A stretch of 64,000 nucleotides of DNA from Brevibacillus aydinogluensis (lineage in GTDB: Bacteria > Bacillota > Bacilli > Brevibacillales > Brevibacillaceae): the NCBI RefSeq assembly GCF_031954365.1, contig NZ_JAUSVZ010000011.1; one strand, given 5' to 3'. The notes beneath the pieces were generated by a model, which worked only from the letters and a program-made list of their open reading frames with translations, made no database searches and was not told where the DNA came from. Shown here one piece after another: positions 53,760-61,859 of this stretch (position 1 is its first letter; every line of letters begins with the position of its first letter). A program made the position numbers and the translations under genes.

Positions 53760-53856
53760 GCGTCAAAGCAACAATCGCCACGACGAGACTCAGCAGGCCG
53801 ACAATAAAGCCGCCGAACTGAATCATCAGGCTCATGGTTTCGTGCGTTATTGCCAT
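53746..53856 (-). CDS. Type I toxin, putative holin-like (TxpA/BsrG class)
   Basis: A 36-residue peptide: a short polar start (MAITHETMSLMIQFG), one hydrophobic helix (GFIVGLLSLVVAIVALT) and a basic tail QKKK. This pattern is typical of the Bacilli type I toxins annotated as putative holin-like toxin. ATG 53856 has an excellent ribosome site (GGGGAGGTGAG). An extended -10 promoter (TGC-TATACT) lies 60 bases upstream, and an antisense RNA overlaps its 3' end. Long in-frame extension upstream is not supported by a ribosome site. Confidence 0.78.
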   Translation of the reverse strand: MAITHETMSLMIQFGGFIVGLLSLVVAIVALTQKKK

Positions 53857-53922
53857 GCTCTCACCTCCCCCGTTTCCGACGTGGGAGATGAGCCGACCAC
53901 CCTTGAGGAGCCGATGTCTATG

Positions 53923-53931
53923 AGTATAGCA
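53923..53931 (-). promoter_or_regulatory. Toxin promoter, extended -10
   Basis: The minus strand reads TGCTATACT; the -35 is poor, as in extended -10 promoters. Predicted mRNA of about 285 bases to the terminator at 53633. Confidence 0.5.
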
Positions 53932-54079
53932 TAATTTTCCGCTGCGGAGCATGGATCAACAGAAGGGGGAAATAACGTGCACGGCATGGAGTGATGGGCC
54001 AGGCTCGTTCGCTATAGCCGGTCGGGGCGGTTTTTTCGTACAATAAGGGTAATTCACACAAGGAAAGGGGAGGGGCATC

Positions 54080-54475
54080 GTGGGGTTTGCACTCGCAACC
54101 GGTGGCATGGCCGGCCTCGTTCTGGCCGCGTTTCTGGCTTTGGGAGACGGACTGTTTCAAACGTCGACGCTCTCCGTCCTGATTGACGTCAGCTATGTCC
54201 CCGGCCTGGAGGGACTGCCGTCCGTGGTCGAGCTGTTGGTCCACCTGTTGGTCAGTGCAATCGTCGCGTTTTTCATGATGTACTTTTATCCCCGAACCCG
54301 CGGCGAGCGGAGAATCAAATATCTGTCGTACTGGGTGCTCGCCTTTGCTGCGGCCTATCTGCCATTTAGTCTGCTCAGCGGCGCGGCCGTGTCGTGGGCC
54401 GATTTTTTCCTCTGGCTGCTGGGCCATCTGCTTTACACGCTGATCATCGCGGTGCAGGCGGAACGGCAGCGGTGA
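54080..54475 (+). CDS. Four-helix membrane protein, unknown
   Basis: A 131-residue membrane protein with about four helices (GLVLAAFLALG, LLVHLLVSAIVAFFMMYF, YLSYWVLAFAAAYLPFSLL, FFLWLLGHLLYTLIIAVQA) and a basic loop PRTRGERRIKY. GTG 54080 follows AGGGGAGGGG. I do not recognise the family. Confidence 0.68.
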   Translation: MGFALATGGMAGLVLAAFLALGDGLFQTSTLSVLIDVSYVPGLEGLPSVVELLVHLLVSAIVAFFMMYFYPRTRGERRIKYLSYWVLAFAAAYLPFSLLSGAAVSWADFFLWLLGHLLYTLIIAVQAERQR

Positions 54476-54476
54476 C

Positions 54477-54492
54477 TGCCGAAAATTCGGCA
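54477..54492. promoter_or_regulatory. Palindromic activator site upstream of the activator gene
   Basis: TGCCGAAAATTCGGCA, a perfect 16-bp palindrome; the site at 55997 is the same sequence read on the other strand. Probably an enhancer or autoregulatory site of the sigma54 activator. Confidence 0.65.
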
Positions 54493-54540
54493 CAGTGATG
54501 ATTTTTTGGCAGTTTGTTCGAAAGGAGGCTGTTACACTCC

Positions 54541-55995
54541 ATGCCGATGTCGGAAACGGTGGAAATGCTGCAGGCCATCCTGGGAACGATCGATGAGGGA
54601 ATCCACGTCGTTGATGCGAACGGCATTACCATTTATTACAATCACGTGGCGGCCAGACTGGACGGGCTGACGCCTGACGAAGTGCTGGGAAAGCCGCTGC
54701 TGGAGGTGTTTCCCTCGCTGGACCGTCACTCCAGCACACTGCTGAGGGTCATTGCGAGCGGCGAACCGATCTACGACCAGCCGCAGACCTACACCAACTG
54801 GAGAGGGATGCGGGTGGAGACGATCAATACGACGCTGCCCGTGCGGGTGGGCAATCGGCTGGTCGGGGCGGTCGAGGTGGCCAAGGATATCCGCAAGCTG
54901 AAAGAGCTGTCAGAGCGGCTGCTCGACCTGCAGGCGCAGATCAGCAAGCCGAAGCGGGCCAAGCGGAGCAAGCTGGACGGGGACGGGCTTTCCTTTCAGT
55001 TTGCCGATATCCTGACACAAAACGAACAGATGATGCGGTTAAAAGACCGCGCGAGAAAGGCGGCCCGCACTTCATCTCCGGTATTGATCTACGGAGAGAC
55101 GGGGACGGGGAAGGAACTGTTCGTCCAGTCGATCCACCAGGCGTCGTCCCGCTGCGGCAAGCCGTTTATTGCGCAAAACTGCGCGGCCCTGCCGGCTTCG
55201 CTGCTGGAAAGCCTGCTGTTTGGCACGACCAAGGGCAGCTTTACCGGAGCAGACGACAGACCGGGACTGTTTGAACTGGCGGATGGCGGGACGCTGTTTC
55301 TCGACGAGTTGAACAGCATGCCGCTGGACCTGCAGGCAAAACTGCTGCGCGTGCTGCAGGACGGGCAAATCCGGCGGATCGGCAGCAGCAGCGCCGTACG
55401 TGTCGACGTGCGGGTGATCGCTGCCGTCAATGAACCGCCGCTGGAGTTGGTTCGGCGCGGCGCGCTGCGATTGGACCTGTACTACCGCATCAACGTGGTC
55501 TCCTTTGAGCTGCCGCCGCTGCGGGAGCGCAGGGAGGACGTGGACCTGCTCGTCCGCCATTTCCTCGACAAATACAATCGCCGTTTTCACATGCAGGTGC
55601 AAAACATCAGTCCGGAGGTGGCCGACCTGTTCAGGCAGTACGACTGGCCCGGCAACGTTCGCGAACTGGAGCACGTGATCGAGGCGGCGATGAACATGGT
55701 GGAGGGAGCAGTGATTGAACGGGAACACCTGCCGCCGTACTTGGCGGAGCGTTCGCTGGTGAACGGTCCGGGCGAGACCGGACCAGGGGAGATCGGATCG
55801 GCCATCCCTCCTATCGAGGCGTGGGCGGCAAAACAGCGCACGCTGCCGGAGGTGCTGCGGGAGGTGGAGGAACGGTGCATTGCCGATGCGCTGAAATCCA
55901 CTGGCGGCAACGTGCTCAGGGCGGCACGGCTGTTGGGCATCCCCCGGCAGACGCTGCAGTACAAACTCTCGCAGCGGGGAGCAGGCGAACGGTAA
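54541..55995 (+). CDS. Sigma54-dependent transcriptional activator (RocR-like)
   Basis: A 484-residue enhancer-binding protein. Residues 1-115 form a PAS sensor (LGTIDEGIHVVDANGITIYYN), residues about 150-390 the AAA+ domain with Walker A GETGTGKE, the sigma54-contact loop KGSFTGADDRPG (Ser where most have Ala) and Walker B GGTLFLDELN, and the C-terminus a Fis helix-turn-helix (GGNVLRAARLLGIPRQTLQYKL). ATG 54541 is 13 bases after AAAGGAGG. It stands just before kamA, which has a sigma54 promoter. The PAS ligand is unknown; lysine or a metabolite is likely. Confidence 0.9.
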   Translation: MPMSETVEMLQAILGTIDEGIHVVDANGITIYYNHVAARLDGLTPDEVLGKPLLEVFPSLDRHSSTLLRVIASGEPIYDQPQTYTNWRGMRVETINTTLPVRVGNRLVGAVEVAKDIRKLKELSERLLDLQAQISKPKRAKRSKLDGDGLSFQFADILTQNEQMMRLKDRARKAARTSSPVLIYGETGTGKELFVQSIHQASSRCGKPFIAQNCAALPASLLESLLFGTTKGSFTGADDRPGLFELADGGTLFLDELNSMPLDLQAKLLRVLQDGQIRRIGSSSAVRVDVRVIAAVNEPPLELVRRGALRLDLYYRINVVSFELPPLRERREDVDLLVRHFLDKYNRRFHMQVQNISPEVADLFRQYDWPGNVRELEHVIEAAMNMVEGAVIEREHLPPYLAERSLVNGPGETGPGEIGSAIPPIEAWAAKQRTLPEVLREVEERCIADALKSTGGNVLRAARLLGIPRQTLQYKLSQRGAGER

Positions 55996-55996
55996 G

Positions 55997-56012
55997 TGCC
56001 GAATTTTCGGCA
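55997..56012. promoter_or_regulatory. Palindromic activator site upstream of kamA
   Basis: TGCCGAATTTTCGGCA, the same 16-bp palindrome as 54477-54492 seen from the other strand, 75 bases before the -24 element of the kamA promoter; spacing suits DNA-loop activation. Confidence 0.7.
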
Positions 56013-56087
56013 GTCCAAAAACTCCTACAGATGGAAAATCTGCTTGCCAATGCTTTATTTTCTATATTCAAAATCTTTTGATTTGAT

Positions 56088-56103
56088 TGGCACGACTGTT
56101 GCA
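56088..56103 (+). promoter_or_regulatory. kamA: Sigma54 promoter of kamA
   Basis: TGGCACG, four bases, TTGCA, an almost perfect -24/-12 element. Start codon 62 bases downstream of the -12. Confidence 0.85.
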
Positions 56104-56164
56104 TTCCCTTTGTTGTTGAGGAATACACGCGTATCTTCACACAACGCAAAGGGGGATGACAAGG

Positions 56165-57523
56165 ATGACGGTTACAGCCAAACGTGACTGGCGCCAGATC
56201 GAAATGTGGAAAGACGTCACCGAAGAACAATGGAACGACTGGATGTGGCAGCTCACCCACACCATTCGGACTGTAGATGAATTGAAACAGGTGATCAACC
56301 TGACACCGGAGGAGGAAGAGGGTGTACGCATTTCCAACCAGACCATCCCGCTCAACATCACGCCCTATTACGCCATGCTGATGGACCCGGACGATCCGAA
56401 AGATCCGGTCCGCATGCAGTCCGTTCCGCTTTCCTCCGAGATGGTTCGGACCAAATACGACATGGAAGACCCGCTGCACGAGGACACTGATTCACCGGTG
56501 CCGGGCCTGACGCACCGGTATCCGGACAGGGTGCTGTTTTTGGTCACCAACCAGTGTTCGATGTACTGTCGTTACTGTACGCGCCGCCGCTTCTCCGGCC
56601 AGATCGGCATGGGCGTGCCGAAAAAGCAGCTGGACGCCTGTATCGACTACATCCGCCGTACGCCGGAAGTGCGCGACGTGCTCCTCTCCGGGGGCGACGG
56701 TCTGCTGATCAACGACCGCATCCTGGAGTACATTTTGAGCAATTTGCGGGCCATCCCGCACGTGGAGATCATCCGCATCGGCACGCGCGCTCCGGTGGTG
56801 TTCCCGCAGCGGATCACGGAAAACCTGTGCAACATCCTGAAAAAATACCATCCCATATGGCTCAACACGCACTTTAACCACCCGAAGGAGATTACCCCGG
56901 AAGCGAAGCGGGCCTGCGAAATGCTGGCCAACGCCGGCGTGCCGCTCGGCAACCAGTCGGTTATCCTGGCGGGCATCAACGATTGTCCGAATACGATGAA
57001 AAAGCTGGTGCACGAGCTGGTCAAGATTCGCGTCCGGCCGTACTACATCTACCAGTGCGACCTGTCCGAGGGGATCGGCCACTTCCGCGCGCCGGTCAGC
57101 AAAGGGATCGAGATCATCGAACACCTGCGAGGCCATACCTCCGGCTATGCAGTGCCGACGTTCGTGGTGGACGCGCCGCATGGCGGCGGCAAAATTCCCG
57201 TCATGCCCAACTACATCATTTCGCAGTCGGCCGACAAAGTGGTGCTGCGCAACTTTGAGGGCGTGATTACCTCGTATCCCGAGCCGAAAAACTACCACGC
57301 CCACGACGAGGAGAATTGTGAGTACTGTCAGGCTGCCAAGGGCAAAGCCGTCGGCATCGCCGCGCTGATGAGAGACGAAGCCGACAACCTGGAGCCGGCT
57401 GACCTGCCGCGCAACAAGCGGATTCAGGCGACCAAGATCAAATCGCTGGCAGACATCCGGCAGGAACAAAAAGAAAAGAAATTGCAGAAAGAACAAGAAC
57501 ACAAAGAGGTGTCCGGCAAATAG
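56165..57523 (+). CDS. kamA: Lysine 2,3-aminomutase
   Basis: A 452-residue radical-SAM/PLP enzyme converting L-lysine to L-beta-lysine. The 4Fe-4S cysteines are Cys131, Cys135 and Cys138 in CSMYCRYCTRR; DPLHEDTDSPVPGLTHRYPD and VPTFVVDAPHGGGKIPVMPNY are diagnostic, the latter near the PLP lysine. Sequence follows the Clostridium enzyme throughout. ATG 56165 has AAAGGGGG nine bases upstream; ATG 56156 overlaps that site. Controlled by the preceding activator and sigma54. Downstream beta-lysine acetyltransferase (ablB) is not adjacent. Confidence 0.94.
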   Translation: MTVTAKRDWRQIEMWKDVTEEQWNDWMWQLTHTIRTVDELKQVINLTPEEEEGVRISNQTIPLNITPYYAMLMDPDDPKDPVRMQSVPLSSEMVRTKYDMEDPLHEDTDSPVPGLTHRYPDRVLFLVTNQCSMYCRYCTRRRFSGQIGMGVPKKQLDACIDYIRRTPEVRDVLLSGGDGLLINDRILEYILSNLRAIPHVEIIRIGTRAPVVFPQRITENLCNILKKYHPIWLNTHFNHPKEITPEAKRACEMLANAGVPLGNQSVILAGINDCPNTMKKLVHELVKIRVRPYYIYQCDLSEGIGHFRAPVSKGIEIIEHLRGHTSGYAVPTFVVDAPHGGGKIPVMPNYIISQSADKVVLRNFEGVITSYPEPKNYHAHDEENCEYCQAAKGKAVGIAALMRDEADNLEPADLPRNKRIQATKIKSLADIRQEQKEKKLQKEQEHKEVSGK

Positions 57524-57550
57524 GCCGGATGGACCGCATAGGCTGACAAG

Positions 57551-57590
57551 GCCGCCAGGGAAGCCAGGGTTGCTGGCATTCTCTGGCGGC
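57551..57590 (+). terminator. Hairpin after kamA
   Basis: GCCGCCAG pairs with CTGGCGGC around an inner GCCAG/CTGGC stem; T run short. Confidence 0.6.
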
Positions 57591-57659
57591 TGTTTGCGTG
57601 GAGGAGATTTGCAGGTGACGAATGGGAGCAATCTGTGTTAATATCAGGGCAGACGATTC

Positions 57660-57673
57660 TGAACGAACGCTCA
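57660..57673. promoter_or_regulatory. TetR-type half-symmetric operator before fadF
   Basis: TGAACGAACGCTCA, inverted repeat of TGA-x-CG half-sites, resembling TGAGCGATCGCTCG at 61860-61873 before the thiolase. Confidence 0.4.
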
Positions 57674-57725
57674 GTCTGGACAGGCTGCCGCGGTTTGACA
57701 AGCGTTTGTGTAGGAATCAACATAA

Positions 57726-57768
57726 TGAGTGAATAGTCATTCATTTTTTCTTGCGATTCTGATAAGAT
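57726..57768 (+). promoter_or_regulatory. FadR-like box and promoter of fadF
   Basis: TGAGTGAATAGTCATTCA (57726-57743) matches the B. subtilis FadR consensus TGAATGAMTANTCATTCA at all but one position. A -10-like TAAGAT (57763-57768) with TTCATT (57740-57745) as -35 lies over it, so binding would block transcription. Confidence 0.6.
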
Positions 57769-57806
57769 AGAAAAAAACGGACGAACATGAAAAGGGGGAG
57801 AAGACC

Positions 57807-59879
57807 TTGCTGGCCTTGCTGAATCTGATCGCGTTTTTCCTGGTGCTCGCTTACGGTCTGTACCTGGTCTGCCACGTCCTGTACAGCCGGTATCTGTTTA
57901 TCAAACTGGGCAAAAAGCCGGACGTCAAGGACGACTTCGGCACGCGCCTGAATTTGCTGCTGGAAAACGTCGTCTTTCAAAAAAAGCTGTTGAAGGACAA
58001 AAAGAGCGGCATCATGCACGTCGTCATGTTTTACGGCTTCATTATCCTGCAGTTTGGCGCCATTGAACTAATCGTGAAAGGTCTGGTGAAGGGCTTTGAA
58101 CTGCCATTTGGCAGCGCTCACAAGTACTTCAGCCTGATGCAGGAGATCACTGTCTTTCTGATTCTCGCGGCAGTCAGCTACGCGTTCTACCGCCGGTATA
58201 TCGAAAAGCTGAAGCGGCTGAAGCGCGGATTCAAATCGGGGCTGGTGCTGCTGTTCATTTCCACGCTGATGGCAACAGTTTTGTTCTCGCTCGCGTTTGA
58301 GCAGCTCTGGTTGGGGCACGAACCGTCCGGCTACGCGCCGTTTTCCTCGCTGATCGCGATGGCGTTCGCCGGCATCCCCAATACCGCGGCGGCCGCGCTG
58401 TTCTACGTGTTCTGGTGGCTGCACCTGCTGATCCTTTTGGCCTTCGCCGTGTACGTGCCGCAGTCCAAGCACGCTCACCTGATTTTTGCGCCGATCAACG
58501 TCTGGTTCAAAAAACTGGACCCGCCCGGCAAACTGTCCAAAATCGACTTTGAAGACGAGACGCAGGAAGTGTTTGGGGTCGGCCGGATTGAGGATTTCAC
58601 CCAGACGCAGCTGATCGACCTGTACGCCTGTGTGGAGTGCGGTCGCTGCACCAGCATGTGTCCCGCCTCCGGCACCGGCAAGATGCTCTCCCCGATGGAA
58701 TTGATCACCAAGATGCGGGATCATTTGACGGAAAAAGGAGCGGCGATCACCTCCCGCACGCCGTGGATGCCGAGCTTCGCCTTTACCGGCTCGACCGCCA
58801 ACCAACTGGCGCTGCAGGCGTCGGAAGTGGCGGCGGCGTCCGAGGGAGCGACCGCAGTCGCCTACGAGAAAAACCTGATCGGCGACGTGATTACCGAGCA
58901 GGAGCTGTGGGCCTGCACCACCTGCCGCAACTGTGAGGATCAGTGCCCGGTGATGAACGAGCACGTGGAAAAAATCATCGACATGCGCCGCTACCTGGTG
59001 ATGACTGAGGGCAGCATGCCGCAAGAGGCGCAGCGGGCGCTGAACAACATCGAGCGGCAGGGCAACCCGTGGGGCATCAACCGCAAGGACCGACTGAAGT
59101 GGATCGAAGGGCTGAACGGCCAATACGACGTGCCGACCGTGCAGCAGGTGGAGGAATTCGAGTATCTGTTCTGGGTCGGCTCGATGGGCTCGTTTGACAA
59201 CCGCAGCCAGAAGATTACGCAGGCGTTTGTCAAGCTGATGCACGAAGCCGGGGTAAGCTTTGCCATTCTCGGCAACGAGGAGAAAAACTCCGGTGACACC
59301 GCTCGCCGCATCGGCAACGAGTTTCTGTTCCAGCAGCTCGCCCAGGAGAACATCGCGCTGTTCCAGGCTTACGGCGTGAAGAAGATCGTCACCTGCGACC
59401 CGCATGCCTACAACACCTTTAAAAACGAGTACCCCGAGTTCGGCCTGGAGGCGGAGGTGTATCACCACTCCGAGCTGCTCGCCCAGTGGGTCAAGGAAGG
59501 ACGTCTGAAGCCGACCAAGGAAGTAAAGGAGCGCATCACTTACCACGACTCCTGTTACCTGGGCCGCTACAACGAGATTTACGACAAGCCGCGTGAGATC
59601 CTCACGGCGATTCCAGGCGTGGAGATTGTGGAAATGAAGCGGAGCGGCTGCGACAGCATGTGCTGCGGTGCCGGCGGCGGCCTGATGTGGATGGAGGAGC
59701 ACGAAGGCACCCGCATCAACGTGGCGCGCACCGAGCAGGCGCTGGAAGTAAATCCGACGGCCATCGCCAGCGCGTGTCCGTACTGTTTGACAATGATGAA
59801 CGACGGCATCAAGATGAAAGAAATGGAGGATCAGGTCAAAACCCGCGACATTGCCGAGATTCTCGCCGATGCCTTGTGA
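57807..59879 (+). CDS. fadF: Iron-sulfur oxidoreductase of fatty-acid degradation (FadF/HdrD-like)
   Basis: A 690-residue membrane protein. Five to six helices in the first 230 residues form the quinone- or haem-binding anchor; then two 4Fe-4S cluster sites, CVECGRCTSMCP near residue 275 and CTTCRNCEDQCP near 370; then the CCG domain with the cysteine-rich YHDSCYLGRYNE and SGCDSMCCGAGGG near 615. Same layout as B. subtilis FadF/YwjF. TTG 57807 follows AAAGGGGGAG. It probably accepts electrons from acyl-CoA dehydrogenase and passes them to the quinone pool. FadR-box regulation fits. Confidence 0.9.
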   Translation: MLALLNLIAFFLVLAYGLYLVCHVLYSRYLFIKLGKKPDVKDDFGTRLNLLLENVVFQKKLLKDKKSGIMHVVMFYGFIILQFGAIELIVKGLVKGFELPFGSAHKYFSLMQEITVFLILAAVSYAFYRRYIEKLKRLKRGFKSGLVLLFISTLMATVLFSLAFEQLWLGHEPSGYAPFSSLIAMAFAGIPNTAAAALFYVFWWLHLLILLAFAVYVPQSKHAHLIFAPINVWFKKLDPPGKLSKIDFEDETQEVFGVGRIEDFTQTQLIDLYACVECGRCTSMCPASGTGKMLSPMELITKMRDHLTEKGAAITSRTPWMPSFAFTGSTANQLALQASEVAAASEGATAVAYEKNLIGDVITEQELWACTTCRNCEDQCPVMNEHVEKIIDMRRYLVMTEGSMPQEAQRALNNIERQGNPWGINRKDRLKWIEGLNGQYDVPTVQQVEEFEYLFWVGSMGSFDNRSQKITQAFVKLMHEAGVSFAILGNEEKNSGDTARRIGNEFLFQQLAQENIALFQAYGVKKIVTCDPHAYNTFKNEYPEFGLEAEVYHHSELLAQWVKEGRLKPTKEVKERITYHDSCYLGRYNEIYDKPREILTAIPGVEIVEMKRSGCDSMCCGAGGGLMWMEEHEGTRINVARTEQALEVNPTAIASACPYCLTMMNDGIKMKEMEDQVKTRDIAEILADAL

Positions 59880-59904
59880 TTTTGAAGAGTGTTTTTGGTG
59901 TGCT

Positions 59905-59939
59905 AATCCCTGCCCTGTCTAAGGGTGGGGATTTTTTTG
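59905..59939 (+). terminator. fadF terminator
   Basis: ATCCC and CCCT pair with AGGG and GGGAT, then seven T. Confidence 0.75.
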
Positions 59940-60050
59940 CATAAAACGCAATAATAGGGGGTATCAATCGTTTCTCTTTTTTACCTAGTAAGTGAAAACG
60001 ACAATGACCGGTCTAAAGTCGTTTATCTACTAGCTAAAGGAGAGAATATG

Positions 60051-60587
60051 ATGGCGTTGATACCAATTCCAACAGAACCTGTTAAAGTTGATGGTGTTCG
60101 AGATACTTATGTAGACTTGAATCCAAATACCGATCCCAATGATAAAGTACAAGCTTTCGTTGATGCGTTCAAACGAGTTGCCGAAGATGCTAGCGATGAA
60201 TGTTATGGCTTGCCTGTTGAGGTAATCCTCGCTATGTGGGGAGGAGAATCAGGATGGGGTGCAAGTAAAACACAACGAAACAATCAAAATTGGTCAAACA
60301 TGAAATATGTAAGTAGTTCCAATCCACCAGGAAACTATGGCAAAGGAGAAGGCGGATGGGCTGCTTATATCGGTCGCAGTACCCATGCTAACTCCTTTGC
60401 GCGGTTCTTTAAAGAAAATAGCCGATACTCTGCGTTAATCAATTATTTGAAAAGCACAAACAACCCCAGTTCAGAAAAATGCATACGATACATCGCGGAT
60501 GCCGGGTATGGCGGCTCCGACCATGATCAATACTATGATGAAGTAATGGGGTATCTGGAAACACTCCGCAGACGAAGCAATCTGTAG
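60051..60587 (+). CDS. Glucosaminidase-type peptidoglycan hydrolase domain, leaderless
   Basis: A 178-residue protein resembling the N-acetylglucosaminidase/lysozyme-like (Glucosaminidase) domain: GLPVEVILAMWGGESGWGAS carries the catalytic-type Glu, followed by NNQNWSNMKYV and SFARFFKENSRYSALI. There is no signal peptide or membrane segment, unusual for a wall hydrolase. ATG 60051 is eight bases from AAAGGAG; ATG 60048 lies five from it. AT-rich codon use marks this as part of an island with the next two genes. A phage or secreted-by-another-route origin is possible. Confidence 0.7.
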   Translation: MALIPIPTEPVKVDGVRDTYVDLNPNTDPNDKVQAFVDAFKRVAEDASDECYGLPVEVILAMWGGESGWGASKTQRNNQNWSNMKYVSSSNPPGNYGKGEGGWAAYIGRSTHANSFARFFKENSRYSALINYLKSTNNPSSEKCIRYIADAGYGGSDHDQYYDEVMGYLETLRRRSNL

Positions 60588-60593
60588 TTTGGA

Positions 60594-60625
60594 AAGAAGC
60601 ACCATGTATATGGTGCTTCTTTGTT
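60594..60625. terminator. Bidirectional terminator
   Basis: AAGAAGCACCAT pairs perfectly with ATGGTGCTTCTT, four-base loop. Serves the plus-strand glucosaminidase and the minus-strand lipoprotein. Confidence 0.75.
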
Positions 60626-61175
60626 ATAGTCCCGTGTGCAGAGCTAAATGTAGATCGATTTCTTTTTTCACCCAGCCGCCATAATCTTTAACCTGATAGA
60701 TCTTCCATTCATCCAGATTATGCGGGTTCTGCACACCGACAAAGGCGTCATTTGGATTCTGCGGATCAAGATAAATAACGATATCCTTTCGAGGGAATTC
60801 ATTTACCCCGCTTTCCGGAATGAAGGGCTTTTGGACAATTCTTATGTACACTTTGTCATATTGACTTGTTCCTTCTTCCAGTTTTTCTTGCAGGAATGGC
60901 AGTTTTTGCTCGTCCCCCAATTCCTCGCCGTCTCTTCGATAAGCAAACCTGTACAAATCTTTGGCATTCACAAGAATCCCCATGCAGCGCGAAGGATTCT
61001 CGAAAACAAAACGATCATGCCCTCTTTGCACCACAAGCTTTTCCACTTCTTGATCCTGTGAATCCACTGAATGTGGCGCCGATACCTGCTCATGATTATG
61101 TTCTCCCTGGGAAGAAACGGCACTGCACCCGCTTGCGATTCCGAGCAATATGAGGAAAAGAATACATTTTTTCAT
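60624..61175 (-). CDS. Small lipoprotein, unknown
   Basis: A 183-residue lipoprotein. ATG 61175, signal core LFLILLGIASG and lipobox SGC at residue about 17, then a polar linker and a mixed domain (VYIRIVQKPFIPESGVNEF, IVIYLDPQNPNDAFVGVQNP). I do not recognise the domain. Ribosome site AAAGGTGTG precedes it. It lies in the AT-rich stretch and faces the sigma-like gene back to back, so the two share the region 61176-61342 for promoters. Confidence 0.72.
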   Translation of the reverse strand: MKKCILFLILLGIASGCSAVSSQGEHNHEQVSAPHSVDSQDQEVEKLVVQRGHDRFVFENPSRCMGILVNAKDLYRFAYRRDGEELGDEQKLPFLQEKLEEGTSQYDKVYIRIVQKPFIPESGVNEFPRKDIVIYLDPQNPNDAFVGVQNPHNLDEWKIYQVKDYGGWVKKEIDLHLALHTGL

Positions 61176-61342
61176 GTATGCCGCACACCTTTCCATCGCC
61201 CTTTGTTTAGATACTATATTGGACGAGTGAAATTCCAATAAGTTTCATATTTTGGAAAACCGTGCATCTATCAAGCGAAAACATTCGAAAAAACCGGATG
61301 TTTTACTAACAGGAAATTTACCTAGAGAACAGGGGGGATTCG

Positions 61343-61675
61343 ATGGAAAATCAGTCAATGTTTGATTACTATCGCCAAATGTTAAAACGGATCGCATGGA
61401 GATTACAGTATCAAGCAAATAAAGTATATCGCCATGAAAGCGTGCTTGAGGATGTATGGACAAAAGAACACAAGGGATTGGTAGTATCAGATCTATTTGT
61501 TAAGGAGTTGCTCAGTAGCCTTCCTGATAGAGGACGTTTTATCCTTCAAAAGGTGGTGATTGAAGGCATACCTGAAAGAGAAGTGGCGAAACAACTTAAT
61601 ATTTCACAGAAACGAGTAAATGTTTGCAAAACAAAGTATTTACAGCAGCTACGTCAAAAACTCATTTCTGATTGA
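61343..61675 (+). CDS. Sigma-70 region-4-like protein
   Basis: A 110-residue protein. The C-terminal half has the sigma region 4 helix-turn-helix: SSLPDRGRFILQKVVIEGIP, then EREVAKQLNISQKRVNVCKTKYLQQLRQKL. The N-terminal half (YYRQMLKRIAWRLQYQANKVYRHE) is helical and could be a degenerate region 2. Far shorter than ECF sigmas, it resembles partial sigma proteins such as RsoA or phage-like sigma factors. ATG 61343 follows GGGGGATTC. AT-rich, probably acquired; its target promoters are unknown. Confidence 0.68.
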   Translation: MENQSMFDYYRQMLKRIAWRLQYQANKVYRHESVLEDVWTKEHKGLVVSDLFVKELLSSLPDRGRFILQKVVIEGIPEREVAKQLNISQKRVNVCKTKYLQQLRQKLISD

Positions 61676-61774
61676 CAGCGGGACTATACGGAACCAACAG
61701 CCCCTTGGATTTTGCGCTCCCATACAGCGTCAGAAAGGCAAGCGGGATGCCCGTCCGGCAACGAATGGCTGCCG

Positions 61775-61807
61775 GACTGACAAGAAAAGTCAGGCGTCCT
61801 TTTTTTC
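61775..61807 (+). terminator. Terminator after the sigma-like gene
   Basis: CTGAC (61777-61781) pairs with GTCAG (61789-61793) and GGA/TCC may extend it; seven T follow at 61801-61806. Confidence 0.5.
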
Positions 61808-61859
61808 GTATTACATTGACTATTCAGACGGGAGACGGCAAAATGAAAGTAAGCAAAAA

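Noticed and set aside
58068..59702. 544-codon minus-strand open frame
   Set aside because: Antisense to fadF; histidine- and arginine-rich without domains.
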